This document shows, in pieces, positions 1 to 8,365 of a stretch of 26,305 nucleotides of DNA. Position 1 is the stretch's first letter; the number at the start of each line of letters is the position of its first letter. This DNA comes from Bacillota bacterium (GTDB taxonomy: Bacteria; Bacillota; Clostridia; Oscillospirales; Oscillospiraceae): the NCBI GenBank assembly GCA_023406225.1, contig JAEXWS010000143.1:1-26305 (forward strand). The letters are read 5' to 3'. The translations under genes and the position numbers were made by a program. Below the pieces are notes generated by a model, which was not told the DNA's origin, searched no databases, and was given only the letters and a program-made list of their open reading frames with translations.

Positions 1-95
1 TCCTTCTGAAAACAACGTTTCACACCTGCCGCCCCGGCGCGCGGAGTTCTTTGTTTACATAATTTTAGCACGGCGTGGGCCAAACGGCAAGCACG

Positions 96-123
96 AAAAA
101 CCGGCGGCGAATAAACGCCCCGG
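96..123 (-). terminator. Terminator of the EamA-like gene
   Basis: On the minus strand a GC-rich stem (CCGG+GGCG pairing with CGCC+CCGG, one bulged base) is followed by five T, just after the stop codon of the membrane protein gene. Bases 1-95 to its left hold no gene I can support. Confidence 0.7.
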
Positions 124-124
124 C

Positions 125-556
125 TCACTTCGCCGGAAGATTGATGAACACCAGCCCCACCAGGCAGATGACCACCCCCGCCACCTTGTTCCAGGTGACC
201 GCCTCATGGTAGAGCAGGAAGCCCACCACGATCAGCGCCGCAGCCAGAAACGCGCTTTGCACGATGGAAGCCGTGCTGACCTGCCAGCCCGCCTTGTAGG
301 CGTAGATGAAGCCGGCCTCCAGCCCCACGATGACCACGCCCAGGACGGCGGGCGCCCAGTTCAGGCGCTGGTATTCCCGGAGCAGGCCCCCGCCCCCGCC
401 CAGCAGGAAAAAGAGGACCGCGGAGGCGGCCGCCGCCACGGCGTAGGTGACGGTCAGCGAGGCGAAGGGGTTCATGCCCTCCGGCACGGACTTCGCGCAG
501 ATCTGATACACGGTATTGGACACGATCACAAGAACGATGGGCCAAACGTACGCCAT
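125..556 (-). CDS. Half-size EamA/DMT-type membrane transporter protein
   Basis: Small integral membrane protein of 143 aa with about five hydrophobic helices (near residues 3-22, 30-52, 66-88, 95-118 and 122-139). It resembles a single EamA/drug-metabolite-transporter repeat; full-size relatives have ten helices in two repeats, so this one probably works as a dimer (inference). The substrate cannot be read from the sequence. I chose the ATG at 556 because AGGAGG at 565-570 lies 8 bases upstream. The ATG at 562 is only 2 bases from that site, and an in-frame TTG lies further upstream at 577. The gene is monocistronic, has a consensus promoter at 631-659 and a terminator hairpin inside its leader, so expression is probably controlled by attenuation. 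Confidence 0.8.
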   Translation of the reverse strand: MAYVWPIVLVIVSNTVYQICAKSVPEGMNPFASLTVTYAVAAAASAVLFFLLGGGGGLLREYQRLNWAPAVLGVVIVGLEAGFIYAYKAGWQVSTASIVQSAFLAAALIVVGFLLYHEAVTWNKVAGVVICLVGLVFINLPAK

Positions 557-578
557 ATTCATATCCTCCTCATCCAAT

Positions 579-608
579 AAAAAACAGCCAGACTCTCAGC
601 CTGACTGT
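579..608 (-). terminator. Attenuator-like terminator in the leader of the EamA-like gene
   Basis: On the minus strand an 8-bp stem (584-591 with 601-608, one G-T wobble, 9-nt loop) runs directly into six T. It lies between the promoter at 631-659 and the ribosome site at 565-570, so RNA polymerase must read through it to express the gene. A second imperfect inverted repeat (610-627) sits at the transcription start. Confidence 0.6.
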
Positions 609-630
609 CGGTAGGTGCTCACCCACCTGC

Positions 631-659
631 ATTATAGGGCGGGAGAAAAAGAATGTCAA
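631..659 (-). promoter_or_regulatory. Consensus sigma-A promoter of the EamA-like gene
   Basis: TTGACA (654-659) and TATAAT (631-636) on the minus strand are separated by exactly 17 bases. Transcription should begin near 624, inside the imperfect inverted repeat at 610-627. Confidence 0.85.
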
Positions 660-673
660 GCCGATTTCCCCCG

Positions 674-702
674 TTGCCCCGGCGGGGCGGTTGTGCTACA
701 CT
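674..702 (+). promoter_or_regulatory. Promoter of the zinc-ribbon gene
   Basis: TTGCCC (674-679), a 17-base spacer and TACACT (697-702) lie 45 bases before the start codon of the downstream gene. Confidence 0.55.
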
Positions 703-747
703 GGAAAAAACGGCGGACGTCCGCCGCGTAAAAGGAGGGCGTTTTCT

Positions 748-1143
748 ATGAAAAGCGTCAAGCCCGGGCGGGGTCCCTCCGCCATGGGGGCCGCCGGGTC
801 CGTGATCGCCGTCATCTTCGGCGTTTTCTGGACCATCGCCGCCGCATCCATGGGCGCGCCGGGCATTTTCCCCCTCTTCGGCGTGCTCTTTGTCCTTCTG
901 GGCGCCGCCCAGGCGGTCTACCACTTGAAAAACGCCGCCGGGAAAAACCGCTTCTCCGCGTTCGACATTACGGAGGACGGCGAGGAGCCGGACCCCTTGG
1001 AATCGCGTTTTGGCGGCCCGGCGGAGGACGCCGCGGAAAATGGCGGCGGTCCGGCGGGCTTTTGCCCCTATTGCGGCGCAAAGACGGCGGAAGGCTTCGC
1101 CTTCTGCCCCAAATGCGGAAAAAAGCTGCCCAGGACCCTTTGA
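748..1143 (+). CDS. Small membrane protein with C-terminal zinc ribbon
   Basis: Protein of 131 aa. Two hydrophobic segments (about residues 13-34 and 37-56) make an N-terminal membrane hairpin. An acidic, Gly/Ala-rich linker follows (about 70-105). The C-terminus carries a zinc ribbon with the pairs CPYC and CPKC, the common 'zinc-ribbon domain' tail. The ATG at 748 is chosen because AAGGAGG (732-738) lies 9 bases upstream; the frame is open upstream but has no better site. It is followed 27 bases later by the nitrilase gene with its own ribosome site, so they may be co-transcribed. The specific role is unknown. Confidence 0.75.
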   Translation: MKSVKPGRGPSAMGAAGSVIAVIFGVFWTIAAASMGAPGIFPLFGVLFVLLGAAQAVYHLKNAAGKNRFSAFDITEDGEEPDPLESRFGGPAEDAAENGGGPAGFCPYCGAKTAEGFAFCPKCGKKLPRTL

Positions 1144-1170
1144 TCCAAATTCAAATCAGGAGGTATCGTG

Positions 1171-2094
1171 ATGAAGGACCTGCAATCCACCTGCCGCGTC
1201 GCCGTGGTCCAGGCCGCCCCGGTGATGTTCGACAAGGCCGCCTGCACGGCCAAGGCCGTGGAGCTCATCCGCCGGGCGGCGGCGGAAAAGGCGGAGCTGA
1301 TCGTCTTTCCCGAGCTGTTCATCCCCGGATATCCCTACGGCATGACCTTCGGCTTCACCGTGGGCAGCCGGTCCGCCGACGGGCGGAGGGACTGGGGCGT
1401 GTACTATGAAAACTCCATCCTGGTCCCGGGGCCGGAGACGGAGGCCCTGGGCCGGGCCGCGAAGGAGGCCCGGGCCTACGTGAGCATCGGCGTATCCGAG
1501 CGGGACGCCGTCAGCGCCACGCTGTACAACTCCAACCTCGTCTTCTCCCCGGAGGGGGCGCTTTTGACCGTCCACCGGAAGCTCAAGCCCACCGGGGCGG
1601 AGCGGGTGGTCTGGGGGGACGCGGACCGGGGCTACTTCCCCACGGCGGACACCCCCTGGGGTCCCATGGCCAGCCTCATCTGCTGGGAGAGCTACATGCC
1701 TCTGGCCCGGGCGGCCCTGTACCAAAAAGGCGTGACGCTGTACATCTCCCCCAACACCAACGACAACGAGGAGTGGCAGTCCACCATCCGCCACATCGCC
1801 ATCGAGGGCCACTGCTACTTCATCAACGCCGATCTCTACTTCACCCGGGACATGTATCCCAAAGACCTCCGCTGCCCGGAGGAGATCGCCCGGCTGCCGG
1901 AGATCGTGTGCCGGGGCGGAAGCTGCATCGTGGACCCCTACGGCCACTATGTGACGGAGCCGGTGTGGGACAAGGAGGCCGTGATCTGCGCGGACCTGGA
2001 CATGAGCATGGTCCCCATGAGCCGCATGGAGTTCGACGCCTGCGGCCACTATTCCCGCCCCGACGTGCTGCGGCTGCTGGCGGATGAGACGTAA
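1171..2094 (+). CDS. Nitrilase-family carbon-nitrogen hydrolase
   Basis: Soluble enzyme of 307 aa. The family's Glu-Lys-Cys triad is visible: E48 in FPELFIPGYP, K137 in HRKLKPTGAER and C171 in ICWESYMPLAR. The PTGAERxxWGD stretch and the CWE context are typical of true nitrilases (nitrile to carboxylate plus ammonia) rather than of the omega-amidase or N-carbamoylase branches; the exact substrate is not predictable. AGGAGG at 1158-1163 is 7 bases before the ATG at 1171; an in-frame GTG at 1168 is only 4 bases away and less likely. The MTA/SAH nucleosidase gene follows after 24 bases, so the two are probably one operon ending at the terminator at 2820. Confidence 0.88.
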   Translation: MKDLQSTCRVAVVQAAPVMFDKAACTAKAVELIRRAAAEKAELIVFPELFIPGYPYGMTFGFTVGSRSADGRRDWGVYYENSILVPGPETEALGRAAKEARAYVSIGVSERDAVSATLYNSNLVFSPEGALLTVHRKLKPTGAERVVWGDADRGYFPTADTPWGPMASLICWESYMPLARAALYQKGVTLYISPNTNDNEEWQSTIRHIAIEGHCYFINADLYFTRDMYPKDLRCPEEIARLPEIVCRGGSCIVDPYGHYVTEPVWDKEAVICADLDMSMVPMSRMEFDACGHYSRPDVLRLLADET

Positions 2095-2118
2095 CGGACA
2101 AACTGCTTGGAGGGACCT

Positions 2119-2802
2119 ATGAAGATCGGACTGCAATTCGCCATGCCCGCAGAGCTGCACGCCCTGCCCGGCGCCCGGGACCTGACCCCCTTTGAGACCG
2201 TCTCCGGCGTGCCTTTTTTTGAGGCCGCGCCGGGCATCCTGGCCTGCGCCGGCGGCGTGGGCAAGGTCAACGCCGCCATGGCGGCGGAGATCCTCTGCCT
2301 GAAATACGGCGTGGATCTGATCTTGAACGCGGGGGTGGCCGGGTGCGCCGGGGACCTGCCCACCGGGTCGCTGGTGGTGGCGTCGGAATTTGTCCAGCAC
2401 GACGTGGACACCACCGCCGTCGGGGACCCCATCGGCCTGGTCTCCACCGTGAACCGGGTGGCCTTCCCCACCTGGGAGCCGGAGCGGTGCGCGGCGCTTT
2501 TGACAGAGCTGGGCTTTCCCGCCGTCACCGGGCGGGTGGCCACCGGGGACTGGTTCGCCGTGGGGGGGGACCGGGCCGCGTTCATCGCGGAGACCTTCTC
2601 CCCCCTGCTGGTGGAGATGGAGGGCTGCGCCATCGCCCAGGTGTGCGGGCGCGGCGGCGTGAGATTCGCGGCGCTGAAATCCGTATCCGACCACCTGTTT
2701 TCCGCGTCCCAGGCGGAGGAGTATTTCGACTTCGGCCAGGCGCTGGAAAAGCTGGGGGCGGCGGTGCTGCCCTTCGCCCTCAGGCTCCGGGACGCCTTTT
2801 GA
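2119..2802 (+). CDS. mtnN: 5'-methylthioadenosine / S-adenosylhomocysteine nucleosidase-like protein
   Basis: Cytosolic nucleosidase of the PNP/UDP phosphorylase superfamily, 227 aa, close to the usual length. It is expected to cleave adenine from MTA and SAH and so feed methyl-cycle recycling. Visible family motifs are E12 in the N-terminal AMPAE, VGKVNAA, NAGVAG, QHDVDTTA, the substrate-binding VEMEGCAIAQVC, and the catalytic Asp in LKSVSD. The ATG at 2119 follows GGAGG at 2109-2113; upstream in-frame codons have no ribosome site. It lies 24 bases after a nitrilase gene and before a strong terminator. Its exact nucleoside preference (MTA, SAH or a related purine nucleoside) is inference. 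Confidence 0.85.
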   Translation: MKIGLQFAMPAELHALPGARDLTPFETVSGVPFFEAAPGILACAGGVGKVNAAMAAEILCLKYGVDLILNAGVAGCAGDLPTGSLVVASEFVQHDVDTTAVGDPIGLVSTVNRVAFPTWEPERCAALLTELGFPAVTGRVATGDWFAVGGDRAAFIAETFSPLLVEMEGCAIAQVCGRGGVRFAALKSVSDHLFSASQAEEYFDFGQALEKLGAAVLPFALRLRDAF

Positions 2803-2819
2803 GCGAAAGCCGGTCCAGC

Positions 2820-2852
2820 GGGCCGCCGGGACGCCTCCCGGCGGCCCGTTTT
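2820..2852 (+). terminator. Rho-independent terminator of the nitrilase-nucleosidase operon
   Basis: A perfect 11-bp GC stem (2820-2830 with 2837-2847, 6-nt loop) is followed by GTTTTCT. The remaining bases to 3001 hold the kinase leader; I see no clean promoter there, only a TATGAT-like box near 2897. Confidence 0.88.
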
Positions 2853-3001
2853 CTCTTTGGAACCCCTCCGCAGACGATTGTCTTTTGCGCGCTTTTATGA
2901 TAAGGTAGGAGAAACACAAAAAAGAGCGGTCCCGGGGATGGGGAGCGGGGTTTCAAAAACCTCATCCGGCCGCCCCGCGCCGCGGAAAGGGGAACCCGGA
3001 T

Positions 3002-6000
3002 ATGACACAAGACCTTTCGGCGCTTTCGGCCAGCCAGGTCTCTGCCGTGCTGGACAATGCGCCCGTGGCGGTCTACGTCAGCGCGCTGGACACCTTCGAG
3101 CTGCTTTATGCCAACCGTTTGGCGGCGGAGCGGGCCCTGTGCGACCTCAAGCCGGGCCTCACCTGCTACGAGGCGGTGGGCCGGAGCGCGCCCTGCCCGT
3201 TTTGCAGTCTGGAGAAAATGGACCGGACGGAGCTTCTGGTCCGCAGCTTTCAGCATTCCAGGACCGGCCGCCGCTACCAGCTCAGCGGCAAATTCATCGA
3301 CTGGGACGGACGGCCCGCCCACATCGAATACATCCTGGACGTCACCGAGGCGCGGAAGGAGGAACAGCAGTCCCAGGCCATCCGCGCCGCGCTGTTCGAC
3401 ACCTTCAGCAGCATCCCCTCCGGGCTTTGCGTCTACCGGTTCGACGGCGGGCGCATCTCCCCCCTGTTCCACAATCCGGCCTTCTTTGAGATCATGGGGT
3501 ACGACCAGGCCCACATCCGCTCCGTGGAGCAGGAGACGGCCTTTTTGGGCGTGCACCCGGAGGACCTGGCCCTCTTGCAGGAAAAGCTCCGGGAGGCGGC
3601 GGCCGCCGGCGGCGTGCTGCAGCACACCTACCGCGTCTGGAACGACCGGAGCCGGGCCTACCGCTGGATCCGGCTGGACGGCTCCGTTAAATCCCAGGAG
3701 GACGGCGCAAAGCTTCTCTACGGCGTGTACAGCGACGTGACCGAGGAACTGCGCACGAAGCAGGAGCTGACGGAAGCCAACGAGAAAATGCAGGACGTCA
3801 TCAACTCCATCCCCGGCGGCGTGGCGATCTACAAGGTATCCGACATTTTCGAGACGGTCTATTTCTCCGACGGACTGCCGGAGCTCTCCGGATACACCCT
3901 GGAGGAGTATCGGGAGCTGGCGAAGCGGGACGCGGTGGAGATGACCTATTGGGAGGACTCGGACATGGTGGCGGCCCGGGCCAGAGAGGTCATCAGGACC
4001 CATCAGCTCGCCACGTTTGAATTCCGCAAGCAGCACCGGGACGGCCACCTGGTCTGGGTCCGCGCCCAGGTCAAGTGGATCGGCGAGGAGGACGGCGCGG
4101 CCCTGCTCCACTGCATTTTCCACAATATCTCCGATTTCAAGGAAGCCCAGCTGGAGATGAACCACCTGGTCAACTCCATTCCCGGCGGCATCGCCAGCTA
4201 TCAGGTGGAAAACGGCCGCTTCCTCCCCTCCTTCTTCTCCAGCGGCGTGTCGCGGCTGTGCGGCTATACGCCGGAGGAATTTTGGGAATTGGTGCGGGAG
4301 GACGCCCTCCTTATCATCTATGAGGCGGACCGCCCCAGGGTCCTTTCCGCCACGCTGGCCGCCCTGAGGAGCGGGGAGGTGCTGGACATCTCCTACCGGG
4401 CCCGCCACAAAAGCGGGAAGCTGGTCTGGATCCACCTCAACGGCCGCCGGATGGACCCCCAGGCGGAGTCCCCGCGGTTTTACGCGGCGCTCACCGGCAT
4501 GTCGGCGGAGGCGCGGCTGTTCCAAAGCATCGCCAACGAGACGGCGGACAGCATCTACGTCATCGACCGGAAGAATTACGAGCTGCTCTATGTCAGCGAG
4601 CCCAAGACCGCCTTTTCGGAAGGCGGCGGGCGGATCGGGCAGAAGTGCTATGCCGCGCTGTACGGCAAGGACGCGCCCTGCGCGTTCTGCACGCTGAAGA
4701 CCCACGCGCCCGACGGCGAAGAGCACGAGATGCACGCCGCCGGGACCGGCCGCTACTACAGCACCCGCTTCCGGGAGACCGACTGGAACGGCATCCCGGC
4801 CTACGTGAAATATGTGCAGGACGTGACGGAGAAGGTGCAGGCTCACCGGGAAAAGCTGCGGCTGGAGCAGTATTTCCAGACCCTGGTGAAAAACCTGCCC
4901 GGCGGCGTGGCCGTGATCCGGTATGAGCCGGACGGCTCCATGGCGCCGGAGTTTTTGTCCGACGGCTTCGCGGACATGACCGGCATGACGCCGGAGGACG
5001 CCTGGGAGCTGTACCGCCTGGACGCGCTGAGCGGCGTGTATCCCGACGACCACGACCGCGTGGCCGCCGAAATGGCCGCGTTCATGGCCAGCGGAAAAAG
5101 CCGCTGTGAGCAGGTCTACCGCCTGAAACAGGGCGGCGGCGGGTATTTCTGGGTGAAAAACACCCTCTCCATCATCCAAAGCACCGACGGCGTGATCCGG
5201 CTTTACGCCTGGATCCACGATATCTCCAAGGAGCTGGAGGAGAAGGAGGAGCTTCGGCGGCAGTACAACGAGCTGATCCTCCAGCACTACCGCACCTCCG
5301 ATCCAAACGCGCTGATCGTGGGCCACTGCAACGTCACGCGCAACTGCATCCTGGAGGCGGTCGACCAGACCGGCGCGGACCTGATGCAGGCCTACGGCTT
5401 CGACCGGGAGACCTTTTTCACCAGGATCGCCGGACTGGTCGTGGACGCGCCCGACCGCAAGGCGTTCCTGAACACCTTCCTCAACGCCCCCGTGGCGGCC
5501 GCCTATGCCTCCGGGCAGACCGAGCTGGCCCAGACCAGCTTCATCCAGCTTCCCCATGAGTCCCGGGGGCGCTACGCGCAGTTCAGCGTCCATCTGGTGC
5601 TGGACCCCGACACCGGCGACCTCACCGGCATCCTGTCGGTGACGGACGTCACCGAGCAGACTCTGTCGGACCGGGTCCTGCATCAGCTCTCCATGTCCGG
5701 CAACGACCTGGTGGTGGACATCGACCTGCCCGGGGACGCCTACACCATCCTCTACGGCAGCGGCCCGGGCAGAGACGTTCCGGGGCTTTCCGGCTCCCAC
5801 TCCCAGCGGGTCGCCAGCGTCCTGAGCCAGCTCATCCTGCCCGGGGACCGGGAGCACACGGCCAGGATGCTGGACCCGGACTATATGCTGGACCGGCTCC
5901 GCCGGGAGGGGCCCTACTCCTTCTCCTTCTCCATTCCGGGCCGGCAGGGGGATGTCCGGGTCAAGAGCCTGACGGTCAGCGCCATCGACCTCCGGCTGGG

Positions 6001-7618
6001 ACGGGTGTGCCTGGCCCGGACCGACATCACCGGCTCCGTGCGGGAGCAGCAGGGGCTGCTGAACGTGATCGCCTACACCTTCGAGCTGATGGCGTTCATC
6101 TCCGTGGACGCCCAGCGCCTGACGCTGTACACCCGCCAGACTATTTTGGAGAACCTTCCGCCTCTGACGAAGGACTGCGGCTCCCTGGAGGGGGACCTGT
6201 CGGCCTTTTTCGTCCCGGGGGCGGACCGGTCCGCCCCGGAGTTCCTGCTGAAAAACATCCTCCGGCGGCTGGAGGAGGCCCCCACGGGTTACGACTTCGT
6301 GCTGCCCCGGCAGGAGGCGGAGGGCCTTTCCTATAAGCAGATCAACGTGCTGTGGGGCGACCGGAGCCGCAAGCGGGTCTGCATCGTGCAGGCGGACGTG
6401 ACGGACATGCTGGCCGAGGAGCGCCGGAGGAAGGACGCCCTGGAGGCCGCCCTGGCCCAGGCCGAGGAGGCCAGCCGGGCCAAGAGCGACTTCCTCTCCT
6501 CCATGAGCCACGACATCCGCACGCCCATGAACGCCATCATGGGCATGACGGCCCTGGCCGCCGCCCACCTGGAGGACCGGGGGCGGGTGGAGGACTGCCT
6601 GCAAAAGATCGCCCTCTCCTCCAGGCACCTTTTGAGCCTCATCAACGATATCCTGGACATGAACAAGATCGAGCGCTCCAAGATCACCCTGAACCGCGCC
6701 CGCATCGACCTGTTCGACCTGGTGGAGCAGGTCACCTCCATCATGGCGCCCCAGGCGAAGGCCGCGGGGCTGGCGTTCACGGTCCGGACCGGGGGCGTGA
6801 GCCGCCGCGCCTTTTACGGGGACCCGCTGCGCATCAACCAGATCCTCATCAACATCCTGGGCAACGCGGTGAAATTCACCGGGGAGGGCGGAACGGTGGC
6901 CTTCACTGTGGAAGAGCTGCCGGAGACGGCGGGACGGGTCCGCTACCGCTTCACCGTCCAGGATACGGGCGTGGGCATGTCCGAGGACTTCCTGGCCCAT
7001 CTTTTCGAGCCCTTCACCCGCAGCCGCGGCATGTCCCGGGTGGAGGGGAGCGGCCTGGGGCTGAGCATCACCAAGGGTCTGGTGGACCTGATGGGCGGAC
7101 GGATCTCTGTGGAGAGCCGTCCGGGCGAGGGGTCCACCTTCCGGGTGGAGCTCTCCTGCGAGGCCGCGCCGGACTGCGCCGCCTCCCGGGAGACGCGCCC
7201 CGCCCCGGGGAAGAGCTGTCTTGCCGGACGGCGCTTCCTGGTGGCGGAGGATAACGCCATCAACGCGGAGATCATCTGCGAGCTTTTGCGGATGTACGGC
7301 GGCGAGACGGCCCTGCGCACCGACGGCGCCCAGGCGGCGCTGGCCTTCCGGGACGCTCCGCCGGGGACCTATGACGCGGTCTTGATGGACATCCAGATGC
7401 CCAACATGAACGGCTATGAGGCCGCCCGGGCCATCCGCGCCCTGGACCGGGCGGACGCGGGGACCATCCCCATCGTGGCCATGACCGCCAACGCTTTCTC
7501 CGAGGATATCCAAACGGCGCTGGAGGCGGGGATGAACGCCCACGTCTCCAAGCCCATCGACGTGGACCTCCTCCTTTCCACGCTGTGCGGACTGCTGGAC
7601 GGCGGGCCTCAGCCCTAG
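3002..7618 (+). CDS. Multi-PAS hybrid sensor histidine kinase / response regulator
   Basis: Very large protein of 1538 aa with no transmembrane segment or signal peptide, so a cytosolic sensor. About residues 1-1130 are a chain of PAS-like domains; at least six are clear by recurring N-SIPGG(V/I)A starts and D(V/I)(T/S) ends, and two or three more divergent ones lie near 760-1130. A short coiled coil (about 1135-1160) leads into a HisKA domain with the phospho-acceptor H1170 in SHDIRTPMN. The HATPase domain follows: N1288 (N box), DTGVGM at 1321, GSGLGLS at 1349. A C-terminal receiver carries D1463 in LMDIQMP and K in SKPID. No HPt domain is present, so phosphate must pass to a separate HPt protein or act locally. 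PAS 1 and PAS 5 share a CxxC motif (C65/C68 and C560/C563) preceded by CY about ten residues earlier. The ATG at 3002 has a purine-rich GGAAAGGGG upstream. It is monocistronic; the signal is unknown. Confidence 0.92.
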   Translation: MTQDLSALSASQVSAVLDNAPVAVYVSALDTFELLYANRLAAERALCDLKPGLTCYEAVGRSAPCPFCSLEKMDRTELLVRSFQHSRTGRRYQLSGKFIDWDGRPAHIEYILDVTEARKEEQQSQAIRAALFDTFSSIPSGLCVYRFDGGRISPLFHNPAFFEIMGYDQAHIRSVEQETAFLGVHPEDLALLQEKLREAAAAGGVLQHTYRVWNDRSRAYRWIRLDGSVKSQEDGAKLLYGVYSDVTEELRTKQELTEANEKMQDVINSIPGGVAIYKVSDIFETVYFSDGLPELSGYTLEEYRELAKRDAVEMTYWEDSDMVAARAREVIRTHQLATFEFRKQHRDGHLVWVRAQVKWIGEEDGAALLHCIFHNISDFKEAQLEMNHLVNSIPGGIASYQVENGRFLPSFFSSGVSRLCGYTPEEFWELVREDALLIIYEADRPRVLSATLAALRSGEVLDISYRARHKSGKLVWIHLNGRRMDPQAESPRFYAALTGMSAEARLFQSIANETADSIYVIDRKNYELLYVSEPKTAFSEGGGRIGQKCYAALYGKDAPCAFCTLKTHAPDGEEHEMHAAGTGRYYSTRFRETDWNGIPAYVKYVQDVTEKVQAHREKLRLEQYFQTLVKNLPGGVAVIRYEPDGSMAPEFLSDGFADMTGMTPEDAWELYRLDALSGVYPDDHDRVAAEMAAFMASGKSRCEQVYRLKQGGGGYFWVKNTLSIIQSTDGVIRLYAWIHDISKELEEKEELRRQYNELILQHYRTSDPNALIVGHCNVTRNCILEAVDQTGADLMQAYGFDRETFFTRIAGLVVDAPDRKAFLNTFLNAPVAAAYASGQTELAQTSFIQLPHESRGRYAQFSVHLVLDPDTGDLTGILSVTDVTEQTLSDRVLHQLSMSGNDLVVDIDLPGDAYTILYGSGPGRDVPGLSGSHSQRVASVLSQLILPGDREHTARMLDPDYMLDRLRREGPYSFSFSIPGRQGDVRVKSLTVSAIDLRLGRVCLARTDITGSVREQQGLLNVIAYTFELMAFISVDAQRLTLYTRQTILENLPPLTKDCGSLEGDLSAFFVPGADRSAPEFLLKNILRRLEEAPTGYDFVLPRQEAEGLSYKQINVLWGDRSRKRVCIVQADVTDMLAEERRRKDALEAALAQAEEASRAKSDFLSSMSHDIRTPMNAIMGMTALAAAHLEDRGRVEDCLQKIALSSRHLLSLINDILDMNKIERSKITLNRARIDLFDLVEQVTSIMAPQAKAAGLAFTVRTGGVSRRAFYGDPLRINQILINILGNAVKFTGEGGTVAFTVEELPETAGRVRYRFTVQDTGVGMSEDFLAHLFEPFTRSRGMSRVEGSGLGLSITKGLVDLMGGRISVESRPGEGSTFRVELSCEAAPDCAASRETRPAPGKSCLAGRRFLVAEDNAINAEIICELLRMYGGETALRTDGAQAALAFRDAPPGTYDAVLMDIQMPNMNGYEAARAIRALDRADAGTIPIVAMTANAFSEDIQTALEAGMNAHVSKPIDVDLLLSTLCGLLDGGPQP

Positions 7619-7635
7619 GAGGACGGACCTTCAAA

Positions 7636-7680
7636 AAATACAGCATTGGACCGCCGTAACGGCGGTCCAATGCTGTATTT
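7636..7680. terminator. Bidirectional terminator between convergent genes
   Basis: A perfect inverted repeat, 20-bp arms around a 5-nt loop, lies between the convergent kinase and XRE genes. On the minus strand the stem runs into six T; on the plus strand it ends in TTT. It probably serves both units, more strongly the minus one. Confidence 0.85.
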
Positions 7681-7729
7681 CCGATACGTCCGCCCCGCCC
7701 GGCAGTGAAACACGCACGCGCCCATTCCC

Positions 7730-7936
7730 TTAAGCCTCATCCGCCTTCACAGTAAAGACCTCCTCAATGGAGGCTCCAAACACCCGGGCGATTTTCCAGG
7801 CCAAGACCAGAGAGGGATTGTATCTTCCCTTTTCCAGATTCCCGATCGTCTCCCGGCGGACGCCTACAAGACGCGCCAAATCCTCCTGCTTCATGTCCCG
7901 GGCGGCCCGAAACTCCCTGATGCGGTTTTCAATCAT
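7730..7936 (-). CDS. XRE-family HTH transcriptional regulator
   Basis: DNA-binding protein of 68 aa made almost only of a Cro/C1-type helix-turn-helix (MKQEDLARLVGVRRETIGNLEKGRYNPS, with typical IARVFGASIEEVF end). It lies in one transcript with the upstream DUF3796 gene, whose last 8 bases overlap its start, so translation is probably coupled. The ATG at 7936 is chosen because the family starts with MxENRIREFR; the 46 extra upstream codons in frame are just the DUF3796 gene read out of frame. It probably represses its own promoter (candidate site at 8304-8325). Confidence 0.88.
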   Translation of the reverse strand: MIENRIREFRAARDMKQEDLARLVGVRRETIGNLEKGRYNPSLVLAWKIARVFGASIEEVFTVKADEA

Positions 7937-8291
7937 GCTCCAGCCCCCAGTTCTCCCGGAAGCCGTAATAAGCTGTGGAGAGGGAATAGACCACCACGGC
8001 GGCCGCCCAGCCTGCGGCAAAACCCGCCGCCAGCGCCCGGTTTCCCGGCGCGCCGGCCAGCACCAGCGCGCCAAACGCCGCGGCGGCAGTGACCAGCATC
8101 CCCGCGAAAAAGGCGCGCGCCGCCGAACGGGTCATATATTCCTCCAGCATCTCGTCGGATTTGATGAAAAAATACTGGAAGTCCACGGCAAATCCAAAGA
8201 ATCCCAAAAAACCCCGTTCCTCTGTGAACACCCCCACAAACCCCAGCAGGGACAGCAGGCCCATCATACCGTATAAATTCTGTTTTTTCAT
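7929..8291 (-). CDS. DUF3796-like membrane protein
   Basis: Membrane protein of 120 aa. The N-terminal half is rich in Gly-Phe-Leu (GLLSLLGFVGVF, GFLGFFGF), the pattern of DUF3796 proteins, and two further hydrophobic helices lie near residues 62-82 and 86-104. Such proteins are commonly encoded beside a small XRE regulator, as here; their function is unknown. AAGGGG (8298-8303) precedes the ATG at 8291. The stop codon overlaps the XRE start. The family call rests on the motif pattern only. Confidence 0.75.
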   Translation of the reverse strand: MKKQNLYGMMGLLSLLGFVGVFTEERGFLGFFGFAVDFQYFFIKSDEMLEEYMTRSAARAFFAGMLVTAAAAFGALVLAGAPGNRALAAGFAAGWAAAVVVYSLSTAYYGFRENWGLEHD

Positions 8292-8303
8292 AAAACGCCC
8301 CTT

Positions 8304-8325
8304 ATAGAATGTGATATATTTCTAT
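8304..8325. promoter_or_regulatory. Candidate operator of the XRE/DUF3796 operon
   Basis: Inverted repeat ATAGAA-N10-TTCTAT between the promoter at 8338-8365 and the ribosome site at 8298. The position suits autorepression by the operon's own XRE protein; binding is inference. Confidence 0.4.
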
Positions 8326-8337
8326 CTTTATGAGGTA

Positions 8338-8365
8338 AATATACCACATTTTTGATGAATGTCAA
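8338..8365 (-). promoter_or_regulatory. Promoter of the DUF3796-XRE operon
   Basis: TTGACA (8360-8365) and TATATT (8338-8343) on the minus strand with a 16-base spacer, 47 bases upstream of the DUF3796 start. Confidence 0.75.

Noticed and set aside
2780..7543. A 1587-codon open frame on the strand opposite the kinase
   Set aside because: It mirrors a well-supported gene, is low-complexity (Gly/Val/His/Gln/Leu-rich), has no motif and no ribosome site. Long antisense frames are expected in high-GC coding DNA. The same holds for the long minus frames at 1156-2919, 11811-13397, 19134-21296 and 21899-23692.
7730..8291. XRE/DUF3796 pair as a toxin-antitoxin system
   Set aside because: The DUF3796-like protein shows only a membrane-protein pattern and no toxin motif; a regulator with a small membrane protein is the simpler reading.
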